A stretch of 64,000 nt of DNA from Epiperipatus broadwayi (Eukaryota; Onychophora; Udeonychophora; Euonychophora; Peripatidae). A program made the translations under genes and the position numbers. The first letter of the stretch is position 1, and every line of letters begins with the position of its first letter. The notes beneath the pieces are model-generated. The model did no database searches, was not told the origin of the DNA, and saw only the letters and a list, made by a program, of their open reading frames with translations. Shown one piece after another: positions 1 through 11,819 of this stretch. The stretch covers positions 6,617,092-6,681,091 of the forward strand of contig JAQFVV010000020.1 in the NCBI GenBank assembly GCA_028023455.1, given 5' to 3'.

Positions 1-542
1 ATTCGGTAAATACGATACCTTATGATGAGTATCTTAAATGTATTTATCCAGATATCCTTTTAGGTTATTTTCTTGGTACTGCTGCACCTTATGGTGAGTG
101 CAAAAAGGGGTTTATTTATTATAGATCCCCTGTAAGCAAGTCCAGTAATAACTCGATATCTAGAGTATTAATAGGTGTAGAATTATGCTGCACATATACT
201 CATGTGTTAAATAAAGATGTTCGTAACGATTTACAAATAATATTATAAGATTAGTAATAAAAGTATAAAGTCAGTCTAATGTGTATTACGAGTAGGTAAG
301 TATGCATGGGTATATACGCGCACATACACTGTAAATTTCGGTAAATACGATACCTTATGATGAGTATCTTAAATGTATTTATCCAGATATCCTTTTAGGT
401 TATTTTCTTGGTACTGCTGCACCTTATGGTGAGTGCAAAAAGGGATGTATTTATTATAGATTCCCTGTAAGCAAGTCCAGTAATAACTCGATATCTAGAA
501 TATTAGTAGGTGTAGAATTATGCTGCACATATACACATGTGT
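1..542. repeat. Two direct copies of a ~206 bp repeat, period 335 bp
   Basis: Bases 2-207 and 337-542 are nearly identical, differing at about half a dozen positions, and are separated by unrelated AT-rich sequence. The first copy runs off the window edge, so this may be the end of a longer tandem array with a 335 bp period. One forward frame stays open through the whole repeat in both copies (3-248 ending TAA; 335-544 ending TAG) and would read ...YDEYLKCIYPDILLGYFLGT.... There is no methionine start, I recognise no family, and the few differences are mostly amino-acid changing, so coding is not shown. It could be a satellite unit, a duplicated exon or part of a larger transposon. Confidence 0.8.
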
Positions 543-1190
543 AGGAATTATCTAGAATAAAAAAAAATTAATAAATCTTTATAGTCAACAATTAAAATTG
601 CAAGAGATAAAATGGTCAAAAATGATGCATTTTACTCTAAAACGAAGGGGGGTGTAATGTGCCAATGCCAAATTGGCACATGTATATAAAATAATTTTGG
701 ATAAAAATTATTATCAAAATCTTTCGTAAAAGAGTGTGAAATAAAAGTTATAAAAAATCGGAAGTTTCTTTAAATGTAAATGCAGTTTGTTTTCGTGAAA
801 ATAAGATTTAAAAATCAGAGAGTTCTTAAAATTAAAACTTACAATTAAAGAGGAGAGGGGGGGGGTTTGTTTAGAAAAGATAAAACTAAGAGTTTCATAA
901 AAAGTTAAAATTATTAAAATATAAAAAAAAAAGAAAAATCTCTTTTCATTCCAGTTTATTATATGGATTATATTAGTGCGTGCGAATGTAAACAAAAGTA
1001 TGCATGTAAGAATAATATAAAAAAAAAATGAATAAAGAAATGAGATGTATTTTAAAAGAAACACAGTGGTGGACTGCTAATTAAACATATGAAAACTACA
1101 CATTTTAAAATAGCTACTACTAATCAAATATTCAATCGGAAAACACGTTGTCATATAATTAATCTAAAGGAATTTCGACAACACGTATTG
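543..1190. other. AT-rich spacer, nothing recognised
   Basis: Homopurine and homopolymer A/T runs dominate. The open frame on the minus strand here is a low-complexity F/I/L/Y translation of A-rich DNA and is not supported as a gene. Confidence 0.6.
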
Positions 1191-1223
1191 CCGGAGGATA
1201 TTAAAACAAAAACACGTCGCAGG

Positions 1224-1259
1224 TATAAATAGACTTTTTTGCGTTTTATCAATTCAGTT
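1224..1259 (+). promoter_or_regulatory. Candidate RNA polymerase II core promoter (TATA box plus initiator)
   Basis: TATAAATAG at 1224-1232 is followed by TCAGTT at 1254-1259, which puts a possible +1 adenine at 1256, 32 bases after the first T of the TATA box. That spacing is standard for metazoan TATA promoters. It lies in a stretch with more C and G than its surroundings, just upstream of a small basic reading frame. This is inferred from sequence alone. Confidence 0.4.
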
Positions 1260-1390
1260 GGAGTTTGAAATTCAGTCTAGTTTTACTGTGTCAGTTTACA
1301 GAAATGCAGTGCTGAAAAGCTTTTGGAAATATACGCTTGTGCTCCAGCCTTTTTAGTCCAATAAGATCATCAAAACCTGCCTGAGAAATA

Positions 1391-1555
1391 ATGTCTGGAT
1401 AACAACACAGAAACCCTCCGTCCAAACGTGCGGCTGTCTCCAAGAAGAAACCAACGGATTACCATAAATTCTCTTCCATAAACAAAATCTAACCGGTTAG
1501 ATACAATCCATCAGAAGCAGCAGAAGTAGCCACCGACAAGAAAAAAAAATCCTAG
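1391..1555 (+). pseudogene. Small basic reading frame, broken; possible relic of a chromosomal-protein-like gene
   Basis: About 135 bp downstream of the TATA/initiator pair, an ATG opens a 55-codon frame interrupted by two TAA codons (codons 4 and 36) before a final TAG. The translation is rich in lysine, arginine and serine (for example SKRAAVSKKKPTDYHKFSS and YNPSEAAEVATDKKKKS), unlike the F/I/Y-rich noise frames elsewhere in the window. Composition and the short TATA-driven layout recall small basic nuclear proteins, but I cannot match a family. It ends at TAG|GTATCTG, which also looks like a splice donor, so it might be a decayed first exon. An alternative is chance codon use in a locally C/A-rich patch. 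Confidence 0.22.
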
Positions 1556-1974
1556 GTATCTGTTTTATTATTATTTACAAGTAGTAGTCACCACTGTAAT
1601 CCGTAGATATTGAAGATTAACATTGTGTGGACTCTATCATACATAAAAGGAACTATTGATGTGTGTGCGTGAGTTTTCGGATGTTATTAATGCTTTATTA
1701 TTATTTTTGCGAATGAGAGTTAATTAAATGTCTAAGATTATGTTGCTTTGTTCATGAAATATCCTATTATATGTTAATTTAAAAACAAATGTGCATGTGT
1801 GGAATTTGGATTTTTAAAATGTTTAGAATGCATTTATGTTGGCTAGTAAATTATATTTAAACTTAATTGATGTTGATTGAAATAAATTATATTTAAACTA
1901 AACTTGATCTGTCGGTCAATTCTTTTTATCAAATCTCTTATTAACAATAAAATATCAGTGATTAAAATTAGACT

Positions 1975-2200
1975 GGGCTGGTTAAGGGAATTGTTTCGAG
2001 CGCTGGATTATGGGCCTACTACCCGAATATGTTAGTCTTCAGACTAGCTGGCGCCCCGGGGTTTACCCCGAAACAAATAAAGTATTTGGATGGTAGGGGT
2101 TTGAATCTAGCAGCCGAGATGGGCCATTGTTGATAGTTAAGGCTATTAATAAGATCTCCCATTTTGCTCGAACGTGCCGGTTCGTTCACCTAACCTTTAT
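1975..2200. other. Locally GC-rich patch of unknown nature
   Basis: Much richer in G and C than the flanks, with GTTTCG at about 1993 able to pair with CGAAAC at about 2068, and a tRNA B-box-like GGTTTGAATC near 2100. No tRNA fold can be closed because the candidate A and B boxes are too far apart. It is probably part of an unrecognised repeat. Confidence 0.3.
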
Positions 2201-2289
2201 AATATTATAAATGTATTGTGAAGGAGTTTGAAACCGGCCAAAACTTATATATACGTATAAGTAGGTGGTTTCAGCGGTTCGACCCGGTA

Positions 2290-2490
2290 CAATATATATA
2301 TATATACGTACGGGAGATGGCAATCTGGATCAACTGATGAGTGGTGGTTTAGCATAAAATACATATATTGGTGATTATTTATATTTTCTGCATGTGTGTG
2401 AGAATCAGTAGTATGAGATAATGTAGATAGTGAAAGGGCTTGAAAGTCTAAATTCAAATCCCCTATATTTACAATTAGGTTCCAGGTTTA
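2290..2490 (+). mobile_element. HH-A hammerhead element, decayed copy (A1)
   Basis: Same family as the copies at 42.2, 42.7, 47.7, 49.5-50.0 and 60.4 kb. The hammerhead core at 2334-2367 keeps CTGATGA, but GAAA has become AAAA, so it should be inactive. About 100 bases downstream is the family's tRNA-like tail ending in a B-box-like TTCAAATCCCC. A TA microsatellite precedes it. Confidence 0.6.
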
Positions 2491-2499
2491 AGAGTACCT

Positions 2500-2920
2500 G
2501 GTATTTCAAATCTTAAAAACAAAATCTAGCCAGGTTTTTTTTTTCAAATATTAATTAAATCTAAGTACATGAGAAAATAAGTCTCAGCTTTTAAAATAGA
2601 TTAAAATCAAAATGTAAAAGAAAATAATTATCTTAAAAGTCTTTTCAATTTAAAATTATATAATTTGGTAAATATGATTGAGTATGTGAGCGATAGCATG
2701 TATTCTTAATAAAATAAAAATTAACAAAATACAAAATTTTTAAATACAATTTTCTTTTAAAGTCTTTATGTCTATACGTTTTGATTTTTCTATATCTGGT
2801 TCAATATGTTATCAATCATGCTTTTCTGAAGGTTTGTGATGATAGTATTTGGTTATTTGTTTTATATAAAATTGAATTTTATATACATTTTTCAATTACA
2901 TTCAACTGTTAATAATAGTG
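2500..2920. other. AT-rich spacer, nothing recognised
   Basis: No repeat family, reading frame or regulatory element stands out. Confidence 0.5.
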
Positions 2921-4180
2921 CCCAGATTAGTATATGCTATAATCCAATATGTATAAATACAACTGATTATCATTTGTTTATTTGATAATCTTTCTCTTTA
3001 TATATAAGTGCTATCTATATTCAGGATAATCTTATTATTACCAACTAAATATACATCAGTATTTAAACAAAAATGGACACTCAACACAGAGGATAACACT
3101 TAATAAATCATAGTTCATTAACTCTACAAAAATGAATAACTATAAATCTTAATCTATACAACTAGTTTGTTTGATAGTTGACCTTACATGAAAACTGTGT
3201 TAACGAACATCTTTTCACTATAAATACTTATCATTGTCTATTTTGCTTAATTCTGCTGCAGCTCTAAAAATATGAAAAAAAAAAAAACTCTAATCCTCTA
3301 TCCTGTATTCATACTCAAAAGTGCTACTCATCCTCTCCTCCAGTCACTTTGAGTAGTTTTTTTATTTACACTAAACATTACACAACCACCACTTTCTATG
3401 TTTACACAAGCTGTTAAAACAGTGATAAACCCTTCATGCAGTAGTGCCATCTATTGCAAGCCCAAGTAATCACTGGGTGCAAGAAGATTTGTACATAAAA
3501 CCTCTATCTAATGCCTACTCATTTAATATCCCCAGACTAGTTTATGTCTTTTATCAGTGAGGAGCTTTGGATCTGAGAGAACTGCACCTAGATTTCAGGA
3601 TCTAATGCAACCCTCCAGCAACCACCTTTTACTTTTTTAGTAAACTATAAATGTAGCGGTATTGAACTGGGTTCATATCTATTTGTCTATACAAGTGAAT
3701 GAGTTTGGATTGAGAGTATTATGCTTTCATTTTGGACTCATACTTTTATAGTTAACTAAAAAAATAAAGGTGGCTGCTGAAGAATTGCAATTAAATCTTA
3801 AGATGTGGAAACAGTGCTCTCAGATCCAAGGCTTTATTGATGAAAGCCACAAGCTAGAAACTAGTCTGAATGAATAGGCACAAGTAGGTATTTTATGCAC
3901 AAACCTTCTTGCATTCATTGATTCCTATGGCTTGCACTAAGTGGCACTACTGTACAGAGATTTTGTCACTATTTTTCATTTATACTGGCTGAATTTGCAT
4001 ATATCCACTTAATAAATAGTTATTTGCATAATTAGCACACAGTTGTATACTCTACATATTTGCATGCATTAATTTACTAGAATATCAACAATGAAATTGT
4101 TAAGCAATATTGTCTAATTATTTGTTACATACATTTTAATTTTATTTGACATCACTGTATATATGCATATACACATATAT
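2920..4180. repeat. First copy of a diverged local duplication
   Basis: Blocks at 2920-3265 and 3975-4180 reappear in the same order at about 5090-5330 and 5340-5560. Shared words include GGATAA..TTTATTAAC near 3090 and 5165, CATAATTAGCA near 4030 and 5412, and TTGTTACATACATTTTAATT near 4120 and 5507. The first copy is about 700 bp longer because HH-B element B1 lies inside it. Confidence 0.6.
3366..3975 (+). mobile_element. HH-B hammerhead element, long foldback copy (B1/B2)
   Basis: Left and right arms of about 260 bp are inverted copies of each other around a centre near 3690, making the longest foldback form of HH-B in the window. The left arm carries a minus-strand hammerhead relic at 3535-3557 that has lost stem II. 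The right arm carries a plus-strand hammerhead at 3837-3866 whose first box reads TTGATGA instead of CTGATGA; its stem II (AGC/GCT) and ACTAGT palindrome are intact. Stem II is A-T where the consensus has G-C, a compensatory pair. The element interrupts the local duplication, so it arrived after that duplication or was lost from the other copy. Confidence 0.75.
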
Positions 4181-4719
4181 TTAATCAGGATTGTACTCTC
4201 CTCATTTAATTACAAACATAGTCCTTAGATCTTTCTAGTCTCCTTCTATTTTGAATCTGTTCTAGGAAATGGTACTAGTCACACTTTCTTCATAATTCTT
4301 CCTATATCTTCAGTTAGTCCCCTACTGTATAATTTTATTACAGGTACTTGGAGAAAATCATCTGGACAGTTATTCATACTATACATTCAGCTTCATTTAT
4401 TAACTAAACATTTTTTGTTGAATTGCCAATGATGTACCTTTATAATCATTCTCCATCATGAAATCTCTCACTTCAGCTACTGGAAAATACATTTTTATTC
4501 ACTTGATATAGCTTGCTTGGGACTGTTTTAAAAGCATGTCATCCAACTCAGCATGAAATTGCAGTCTCTGGCAAGCATAATCATAGACACACTATATGTA
4601 TTTAACTTCATATAAAAAGTTTTCTGGAGCTTTTCTTTACCTGACATTCATATCAATGTCATTATCTTTAATTTATTATCAACCACATCATTAATAAGCA
4701 TATGCATTTGTATATGTGC

Positions 4720-4916
4720 AACATAAATTCCCATCCCATTGCAATGTTCACATCAAAATCAATCAGAACTATTTGGCATTTTGTTTCTTGTTACTATTCC
4801 TGGTCATTATCATTCTTTTCATCAGACTGTGCTAATATGCTATATCCAGGGTAATCTTATTATTATCAGCTGAATATGTATATGTCTTCATACATATATA
4901 TATATACATGTATAAA

Positions 4917-4964
<48 letters not shown>

Positions 4965-5560
4965 TTTATACATGTGCAAGATAGATTTGCCATCCCACTG
5001 CAATGTTCACTTCAAAATTTTTCAAATCTATTTTACATTTTGTTTTTTGTTACTAACTCCTGGCCATTCTCTCTTCTATATCACCTTCTTTTTGTCAGAC
5101 CATGCTAATATGTTCTGTCTAGGGGTAATATTATTATTAGCAGTGAAAAATGCATACTTAACACAAAGGATAAAATGAACCAGAGTTTATTAACATTATA
5201 TAAACTAGTGAGCTTAAAAGTTGTTTTTACATTGAACACTGTTGTGAATAAAGTTATACATATTCTCACTGTAGATACTTATCAACAACTCCATGGCTTA
5301 ATTCTCAACACTAACTACTACTCATTATATTTTCTGGCCATTTTCAATAGTTTTTTTTTTGTTTTTACTGGGATAATCTGCATAGATCGATATAATAAAT
5401 GGATATCTTCATAATTAGCATATAATTAACATACTCTGCACATTTAAATACATTATTGTTTTAGTGTAAATAATGAGGATGTTAATGAATATCCCATCGG
5501 AGTATTTGTTACATACATTTTAATTTTATTTATCATCTTTTTATATATACATATATAATG
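4720..5560. repeat. Second copy of the local duplication, with a nested ~255 bp tandem repeat
   Basis: 4732-4880 and 4987-5145 are diverged direct repeats (both contain CATCCCA.TGCAATGTTCAC and ..GCTAATATG..CT.T). The 5090-5560 part matches 2920-4180. The reading frames here follow the TA microsatellite and are not supported as genes. Confidence 0.55.
4893..4970. repeat. TA dinucleotide microsatellite
   Basis: About 45 bases of uninterrupted TA between two TGTCTTTATACATG-like flanks that are inverted copies of each other, so the whole can form a cruciform. Confidence 0.9.
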
Positions 5561-5579
5561 AAGCGATATTTATATATGC

Positions 5580-7780
5580 TTCATGTCTGTAATTTAAAAA
5601 TTAGTTTATTTTTTTCAACAATTTAAATAAATAGAAATTATATATACAATTTATATGAACAGATAAATTTATATGATATGATTAATTAAAAATTCATTTT
5701 AAAAGTAATTTAAAGCAAGATATTTCTTTTATTAACATTGTTACTAAAGGTATTTTATAATTATAAAGTGGAAATGGCATTATCTTAGCAAATGTAATTA
5801 AAATTCTGATGAACAGATTGATTAATTAAGGGGATAAGTATTTAATGTAATTTAGTCTGGCAACCTCTTTCAAAGATAAATATTAAATGTCATGATTGGA
5901 CAAATAAGCAGCAGACCAAAGCAAAGTTGAACAATTTTCTACCACCAATAAGATCAATAGATTAAAAGACAATGGACAGATCCAATTTTGTTGATAAGCT
6001 AAATCCAGTAACTATAAATAGGAGTTATAAATCATTGTTCATTGCTTCTTGCTGAACTATTATTGATTACTGCTGGATCATTATTGCTGTTGATTAATTC
6101 TTGATTGTGTCTTCAATATGCATAGTGTGCCTGGTATTGATAAATATAGTAACAAAGTATAGAAGCCACAATCTGCTTTACTCTTGCCAACTGGCAGAGT
6201 GCTGGTCAAAGATCTATAGAGAAGTATGGAAATAAGCCATCAGTTAATATAGAAAAAGCATTGTGTCCATTATACGCTCAAACTTAGATGTCTACTGCTG
6301 TGGGGAGAAACCATTCATCACTCAACAAGGAAACTACCATCAGGTACTGTACAATTAAAATCTATCACCACTATAAATCTAGTTGAACAAAGTCTGCTAA
6401 AAGTATATCAATACTTGAAGTCCGAGTTTAAATTCTTAGTGATAAAAGAGAATGGGTACAAAGGTTAAAAATATGTAAGTATACATTTCTAGTAGTAACA
6501 TCATGTATTTATCTCCATTATAATGATATTTATTTTATAATATTATTATTTATTGATTTTGTAAATCTGTTAATGATAAAAGATTTCTATTTTATTTTAT
6601 TATTCTGTGATTCAGAAGGCATAAAATCTAAAAGAAAAGTTTTTATTTAAGGTGGTTGCCTTACTATTGCAATCCTTGGGCATACTTTTAAAGACTTATA
6701 TTTCAATTCAACGGGCTACATAGTCAGAATAAACTAAGATTGTTTTTTATTTATCTTTTAATAATTTACAGTTTTAAGCAAACTACCCTCCAGTTTTGGT
6801 ATTGGATTAGTTTGGGTGTATTGATATAAGTGAACTGCTATAACTTTATTTTAGTTTGCATATATGAGATATAAAGTTTGTATATATGAGATTTGTTTAT
6901 ATGTGTTGATTCTAATACTATACGCAACTGCTGGCCACTTGCATTCATTATTTTACTTATATCAGTAGTATATGGTAGATAGAAATTCCTACTATATATT
7001 CATATGTCTTGGATGATAGCATTTGCGAACTGCTGGTTACCTTTACACATAGTACTTGTACAATAGAACGTGATAGATGAAAATTTCTATTGTATAGTAT
7101 ATTCCTAGCTCACATGTAATTATTTATTCATAAATAACATAACACAGGTGTTGTTTTCTTGCATTTTACATTTGCACATATAGTGTTTAATTAACTATCT
7201 ATATTACAACCTGAAAGTATTTATAGTAGTCCAGTCAAGTTTTTTAAATAGTTAATGAATACAACATATCCCCAAACTATAGGTTTATTAATCTTAAAAT
7301 TATAATAATAAATAGTTGTGATCGTTAGTTTACATAGTAAGTTTATCTCTGTTGCGAACGTATTATACCATATTATCTCTGTACCTGAAGTTAATAATCA
7401 TTAATGGTATGAACTTGTTTTAACAATTGACAGGCCAATCAATTTATGCTATTGTATTTGTATTGTAAAATTGTATATACATGAATAAATTGTAGTGTCT
7501 CATTATCTTTAGCATTTGTCATTATTTTGCAACCAAAGATTTAATTAGAATGTACTAGAGAGTCTCATGTGTCTAGCTGATCTTTGCAGTCTATAAAAAT
7601 AAATGTTTATTCTGTGATGACGGAATGTGCATATCCCATACAAATCATCCTTGGGTGATTTTCATGTGAGATGTACATTTTTGACAGTTATAGTTTTTTT
7701 TAAATAAGTGATGCACCAAAGTGAAGGCTGAGGTATAAATATGAATGCCTGAAATTGAAAGTCCAATTTCAATTATATAT
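5580..7780. other. AT-rich spacer with a possible TATA promoter and a short duplication
   Basis: TATAAATAGG at 6013-6022 lies about 28 bases before TTCATTGC, a promoter-like arrangement, but no reading frame follows. A diverged direct repeat occurs at about 6905-7000 and 7005-7110 (both contain AACTGCTGG..AC.TT and AGATAGAAATT/AGATGAAAATT). Nothing else is recognised. Confidence 0.35.
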
Positions 7781-9395
7781 TGCTACTGGTAGGAAACTTG
7801 TTTCTGCAATAAGAAAAAAGGATGGAACTATTACTAAAAAGAGAGATGACATCATGAAATACATAGAAGAGTTCTATAAAAAATTATATATTAATAAAGA
7901 ATAAGGAAAAGTACCTCCTACAACTATTATATCTTCTATGTTGACTAGTTTTTTAAATGATGAAATGAGACATGCAATTAAATTTATAAAGAAGGGAAAA
8001 GCTCAAGGTAATGAAAGAAGCAGGTGAAGAAATAGAAAAAAATGTTGGCAAAGTCATATACCAAATGTCTAAATAATAAAGATGTATTAGATGATTGGAA
8101 GAATGCAGCATTAATATTAATATTTCAACATGATGATAAAAAAATATTAGAAATTACAGATGTAACAATCTTTTATCAGTTTTATACAAAATTTTTACCA
8201 AGATAATTAGAGCTCATGTACAGAGAACTTTGGATTTCAACCTTCCAAAAGCAGAATCTGGATTTAAAAGTGGTTTTAGTAAAGAGGATTATCATGTATT
8301 GAGAGAAGTTGTAGAATAGATCAATGAACATTACCTTGTCATTATGCTTTGGATTTATAGATTATTAAAGACATTTGATTCTATAAGCATTTCTTCAGTG
8401 ATTAAAGCATTAGATCATCAAGATATAGACCCAGAATATTGTCATATTCTGAAGGTTATTCATTAAAATGCAACAATTAGATTACACAATGATATAAAGA
8501 AGATTAACATTGAGAAGGGTGTATACAGAACAATTCCATATCTCCAAAACTTTTTACAGCAATGCTGCAAGAGATATTTTGGAGATTAAAATGGGAAGCT
8601 AAAGATGTAAAAGAAATGAAGATTATTTAAAATCATTTAGATTTTGCAGTTAATGTGCAAAATAATGCTTCAGAGCTTCAGGAAATATTGCAAGAGCTAT
8701 CAGATGAAAATAAGAAAGTAGAACTAAAGATAAACATTAAAAAGACTAAAGTAATGTTCAATGAATTTTCTCAAAAGATGAAAATAAAGATTGATAATGA
8801 TGAGTTAAAAGAAGTTAACATACCAATACCTTGATCAGATTATTACTACATATGAAAACATAATTGATTAAATTAATCATAGAATTAAACTTGATTGAAG
8901 GGCTTCTGTTAGAAATGACAATATTAAAAGGAAATATGTCTATGTGTTTGAAAAGAAAGGTTTTTAATAAAAGTGTTTTACCAGTTTTTATTTATGAATC
9001 TGAGACAGAGATACTTAACAGAAGAGCAATACAGAGACTTCAGAACACTCAAAGATATATGGGGAGATGCATGTTAGGAGTAACAAGAAGAAATCAAAAA
9101 TGAAATACATGGGTATAGAACAAAGAGGTGTTACTTATGTAGTTGAAAGAAGTAAGAAACTGAAGTTGAGTTGGGCTGGACATTTTTCTAGATGGACAGT
9201 TGAAATTTTAAACTGGATTCCAAAAAATTATAAAAAATCTAAATCAGATCACATGAGAGATGAACATATAAAATAATGAAGTGTGTGAGAATGATGTGGG
9301 AAGAGAGCATAAAGTTTGAAGAATGTGGATTGAACTTGGAGAGGTTTTCTACCTGAAGTGGATTAATAATGTTAAAAATGAAGATGATAATGATA
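7775..9395 (+). pseudogene. RTE-like LINE, reverse transcriptase to 3' end, decayed
   Basis: This is the 3' half of a non-LTR retrotransposon of the same family as those at 43.3, 44.7 and 52.3-55.8 kb. In order along the plus strand, with several frame changes, there are reverse transcriptase blocks (DWKNAALI, AESGFKSGFS, SDENKK, INIKKTKVMF), then the C-terminal region (CLKRKVFNKSVLPVF, RYMGRCMLGVTRRN, KLSWAGHFSRW, ILNWIPK) and the 3' end with WINN and GAT-rich triplets. The catalytic FADD box at 8643-8654 is FAVN here, so the enzyme is dead even apart from frameshifts. The 5' endonuclease part is missing, typical of 5' truncation during target-primed reverse transcription. Confidence 0.85.
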
Positions 9396-9589
9396 TATGT
9401 GCATTAAGAGCAACAATTCTTCCCATTTACTCTAATTCAGCCATTTAGAGTACAAGATGATATATTAAATTTCTAGACACGTTTTTAGATATTGACCTGA
9501 AGTAGATAATAAGAATTAAAAAAATGAATGAATCCTATTTCTTGTACACATTTAAAAAGTAACTAAAGAAAGATACATGATATTTTGCT

Positions 9590-9695
9590 TGGTATGTCTG
9601 TCTGTTTATCTATTTTTTGATTTATTTATCTACTGACTGACTGACCCATCTATCTATCTGCCTTTCTATCTACCTATATATATATATTGATCTGA
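9590..9695. repeat. Imperfect TCTA/TCTG microsatellite
   Basis: Mixed TCTA, TCTG and CTGA tetranucleotides ending in a TA run. It resembles the longer array at 34.6-35.0 kb. Confidence 0.7.
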
Positions 9696-9699
9696 TTTT

Positions 9700-10170
9700 T
9701 TGACTAATAATATTTCAAAATATTAAACTAAAAGTTCCAATTTTTAATTTAAATTAAGTCAATTTTGAATTGGCTGTTTTAATTGGTTGTTTGCTTAATT
9801 ATTGATAAATTTTTTTTAGATAGATACAGGAGATTCCTATTACATGTTCAGTACAAATACACACATTGATTTGCTTCAAATCGACATCTAGTACTGCAAC
9901 TTAGTATAAAAAATACTTTTCATATAAATATTAAATTCAAGACTAATTTGATTTTAAAGCATGAAGTTACAGCTTTCATGATAATATTCAACAGTTAAGG
10001 AGTACAGAGAAATAGCCTAAGATAAAGTTGAAAACAACTATGAATTATAATATATTATACGTTAATTAATACTAATCAATCCACTAGATTATAATGTAAA
10101 TGGATAATGCATTAATTAACTACTTGAACAAAGTTAAAATGAAGTAGCCATTCAAATCATTAGAAATATA
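9700..10170. other. AT-rich spacer, nothing recognised
   Basis: No coding, repeat or regulatory signal was identified. Confidence 0.5.
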
Positions 10171-10179
10171 CACTTTTCA

Positions 10180-10541
10180 GTGTTAAAACAGGTAAAACTC
10201 TCCATACAGTAATATCACTCAGTGCAAGCCAGAGTAATTAATAGATAAAAGAAAGTTTGTACATAAAATTCCTGTCTTGTGGCTACTCATCCAATATTCT
10301 CAGACTAGTTTCTAGCTTGTGACTTTCATCAGTGAGGAGCCTTGGAAAGCAGCAAGCTAGAAACTAGTATGTGGATATTGAATGAGTAGACACTAGATAG
10401 GGAATTTATGCACAAATCTTTTTGCATCCATTGATTACTCTGGCTTGCACTGAGTGGCACTACTGTATGGAGAGTTTTTCCTGTTTTAACAACTTGAGCA
10501 AGCATAAGAAATGGTGATCATGTGATATTTAGTAGTTTAAT
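10180..10541 (+). mobile_element. HH-B hammerhead element, short foldback copy (B3)
   Basis: The left arm (to about 10350) is in minus orientation and the right arm is in plus orientation, both with the standard HH-B sequence from the AACAGG.AAAACTC start to the ATCATGTGAT..TTTA end. The element is flanked by ACTTTTCA (10172-10179) and ACTTATCA (10542-10549), a probable 8 bp TSD with one change. The left arm holds a well-kept hammerhead; the right-arm hammerhead lost its CTGATGA half at the central junction. Confidence 0.8.
10289..10346 (-). ncRNA. Type I hammerhead ribozyme, HH-B family
   Basis: On the minus strand the core at 10332-10303 reads CTGATGA, stem II AGT/GCT closing loop CACAA, then GAAA, the palindrome ACTAGT and cleavage base C. 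Stem I pairs the strand before CTGATGA with the strand after GTC (inner helix about 5 of 6 pairs, outer CCAA/TTGG helix, internal loop between). All core bases are present. Confidence 0.8.
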
Positions 10542-11330
10542 ACTTATCATTGTTGATGACATGCTAAAATAACCTTCCAATCAGCTCCTCCTAAACAATG
10601 TTGGGCAACTTATAACATCATTTTTCATCTCTCTATGATTTCACAGCTCGAGTTCCAATATAATATACAAAATCCTTTGCAAATAAATACCAAATTCAAA
10701 ATCAATCAAATCTGCAAGCATAAAATAATCATAAGTAATTTTATGAGCTTAAAAAAGTGAACTGGAAGAGCTGATTGGCTGTTATATTTTAGTATGATGT
10801 CAAAGGTGATAAATATATTACTGATAATTTAATTAACTGATTTGTCTGAATTTTATTTGAGTAGTTAATTTATATTTATTGTAGATCTTCATTATTTTTC
10901 ATTCAAATTTAATTTTTATACACATAAGAAATTGTTTAAAAAAATTTCTATAAACAAAATAAACTTATAAACTGAAACAATAAAATGTCGTAAATTTAAA
11001 AATTTAATTTGTGAACAGATTTGTAATATTAAAAAAAAAAAAAAAGTAATAAAAAGCAATTGCTTAATTAAGAAATTTATGAAATATGAAAAACCTTGAA
11101 TGAAATCGTAAAAGTTAAAGAATTATAAAATATTTAATTTTAAAAAATATTTTTAATATGATTAAAACTGAAATTCAGAAATGATTATATATTTGATGTA
11201 GAATAGTTAAAAAATAGCTCAACTTTGAGTGATATTGAAACAAATAATTTCAAAGGCAATAATTATTAATAATAAATGGAGTAGTTCATTATTTGGAAGA
11301 TCAAGTAATATTTGTGATAGAAAACAACAG

Positions 11331-11815
11331 AGTGGAGAGTTTTGCTTGTTTTGGTAACAGTTATGAGCAAGCATAAGAAATGGTGATTATGTGATGTTTA
11401 GTGGTTTAATACCAATCCTGCTTAATAGGATAATGGTGGCTATGCTTATTAAAGAACCAAAGATACCAAAATATATGGTTACTGAACTGAGTTCAGACCC
11501 ATATGACTATATAAGCTAATAAGCTTAGATTGAAAATATTATTGTGTTTTCAATTTTATTCTTCTAGTTTTGTAGTTAAGTAGAGGTAAAAGGTGGATGT
11601 TGGAGGGTTGCATTAGATCCTAAGATCTGAGTGTAGTGCTCTCAGATCCAAGATGCCTCAATGACACAGGCCACAAGCCAGAAATTAGTCTGGGGATATT
11701 GGATGAGTAGGCACAAGATAGAGATTTTATGCACAAGCCTTCTGGAATCAATTGATTACTCTGGCTTGCACTAAGTGGCACTACTGTATGGAGACTTTTG
11801 CCTGTTTTAACTCTT
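11331..11815 (+). mobile_element. HH-B element in linear, partly tandem form (B4)
   Basis: This copy starts inside the HH-B tail (GGAGAGTTTTGC at about 11334), runs through the tail, the shared internal module (GAACTGAGTTCAGACCC at about 11484) and a ribozyme relic at 11661-11690, then reaches the same GGAGA.TTTTGC word again at about 11790. The 456-base spacing gives the size of one HH-B monomer and implies that a dimeric or circular RNA was the template. The ribozyme is degenerate in its first box but keeps AGGCC..GCC and GAAA. Confidence 0.7.
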
Positions 11816-11819
11816 GTGT

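Noticed and set aside
714-1064. 116-codon minus-strand frame rich in F, I, L and Y
   Set aside because: Low-complexity product of A-rich DNA with no domain and no supporting signals.
2334-2367. A1 as an active ribozyme
   Set aside because: GAAA is AAAA; the conserved G is essential in hammerheads.
4876-5414. Overlapping frames with YIYIYI starts
   Set aside because: They begin in the TA microsatellite and run into a repeated AT-rich block.
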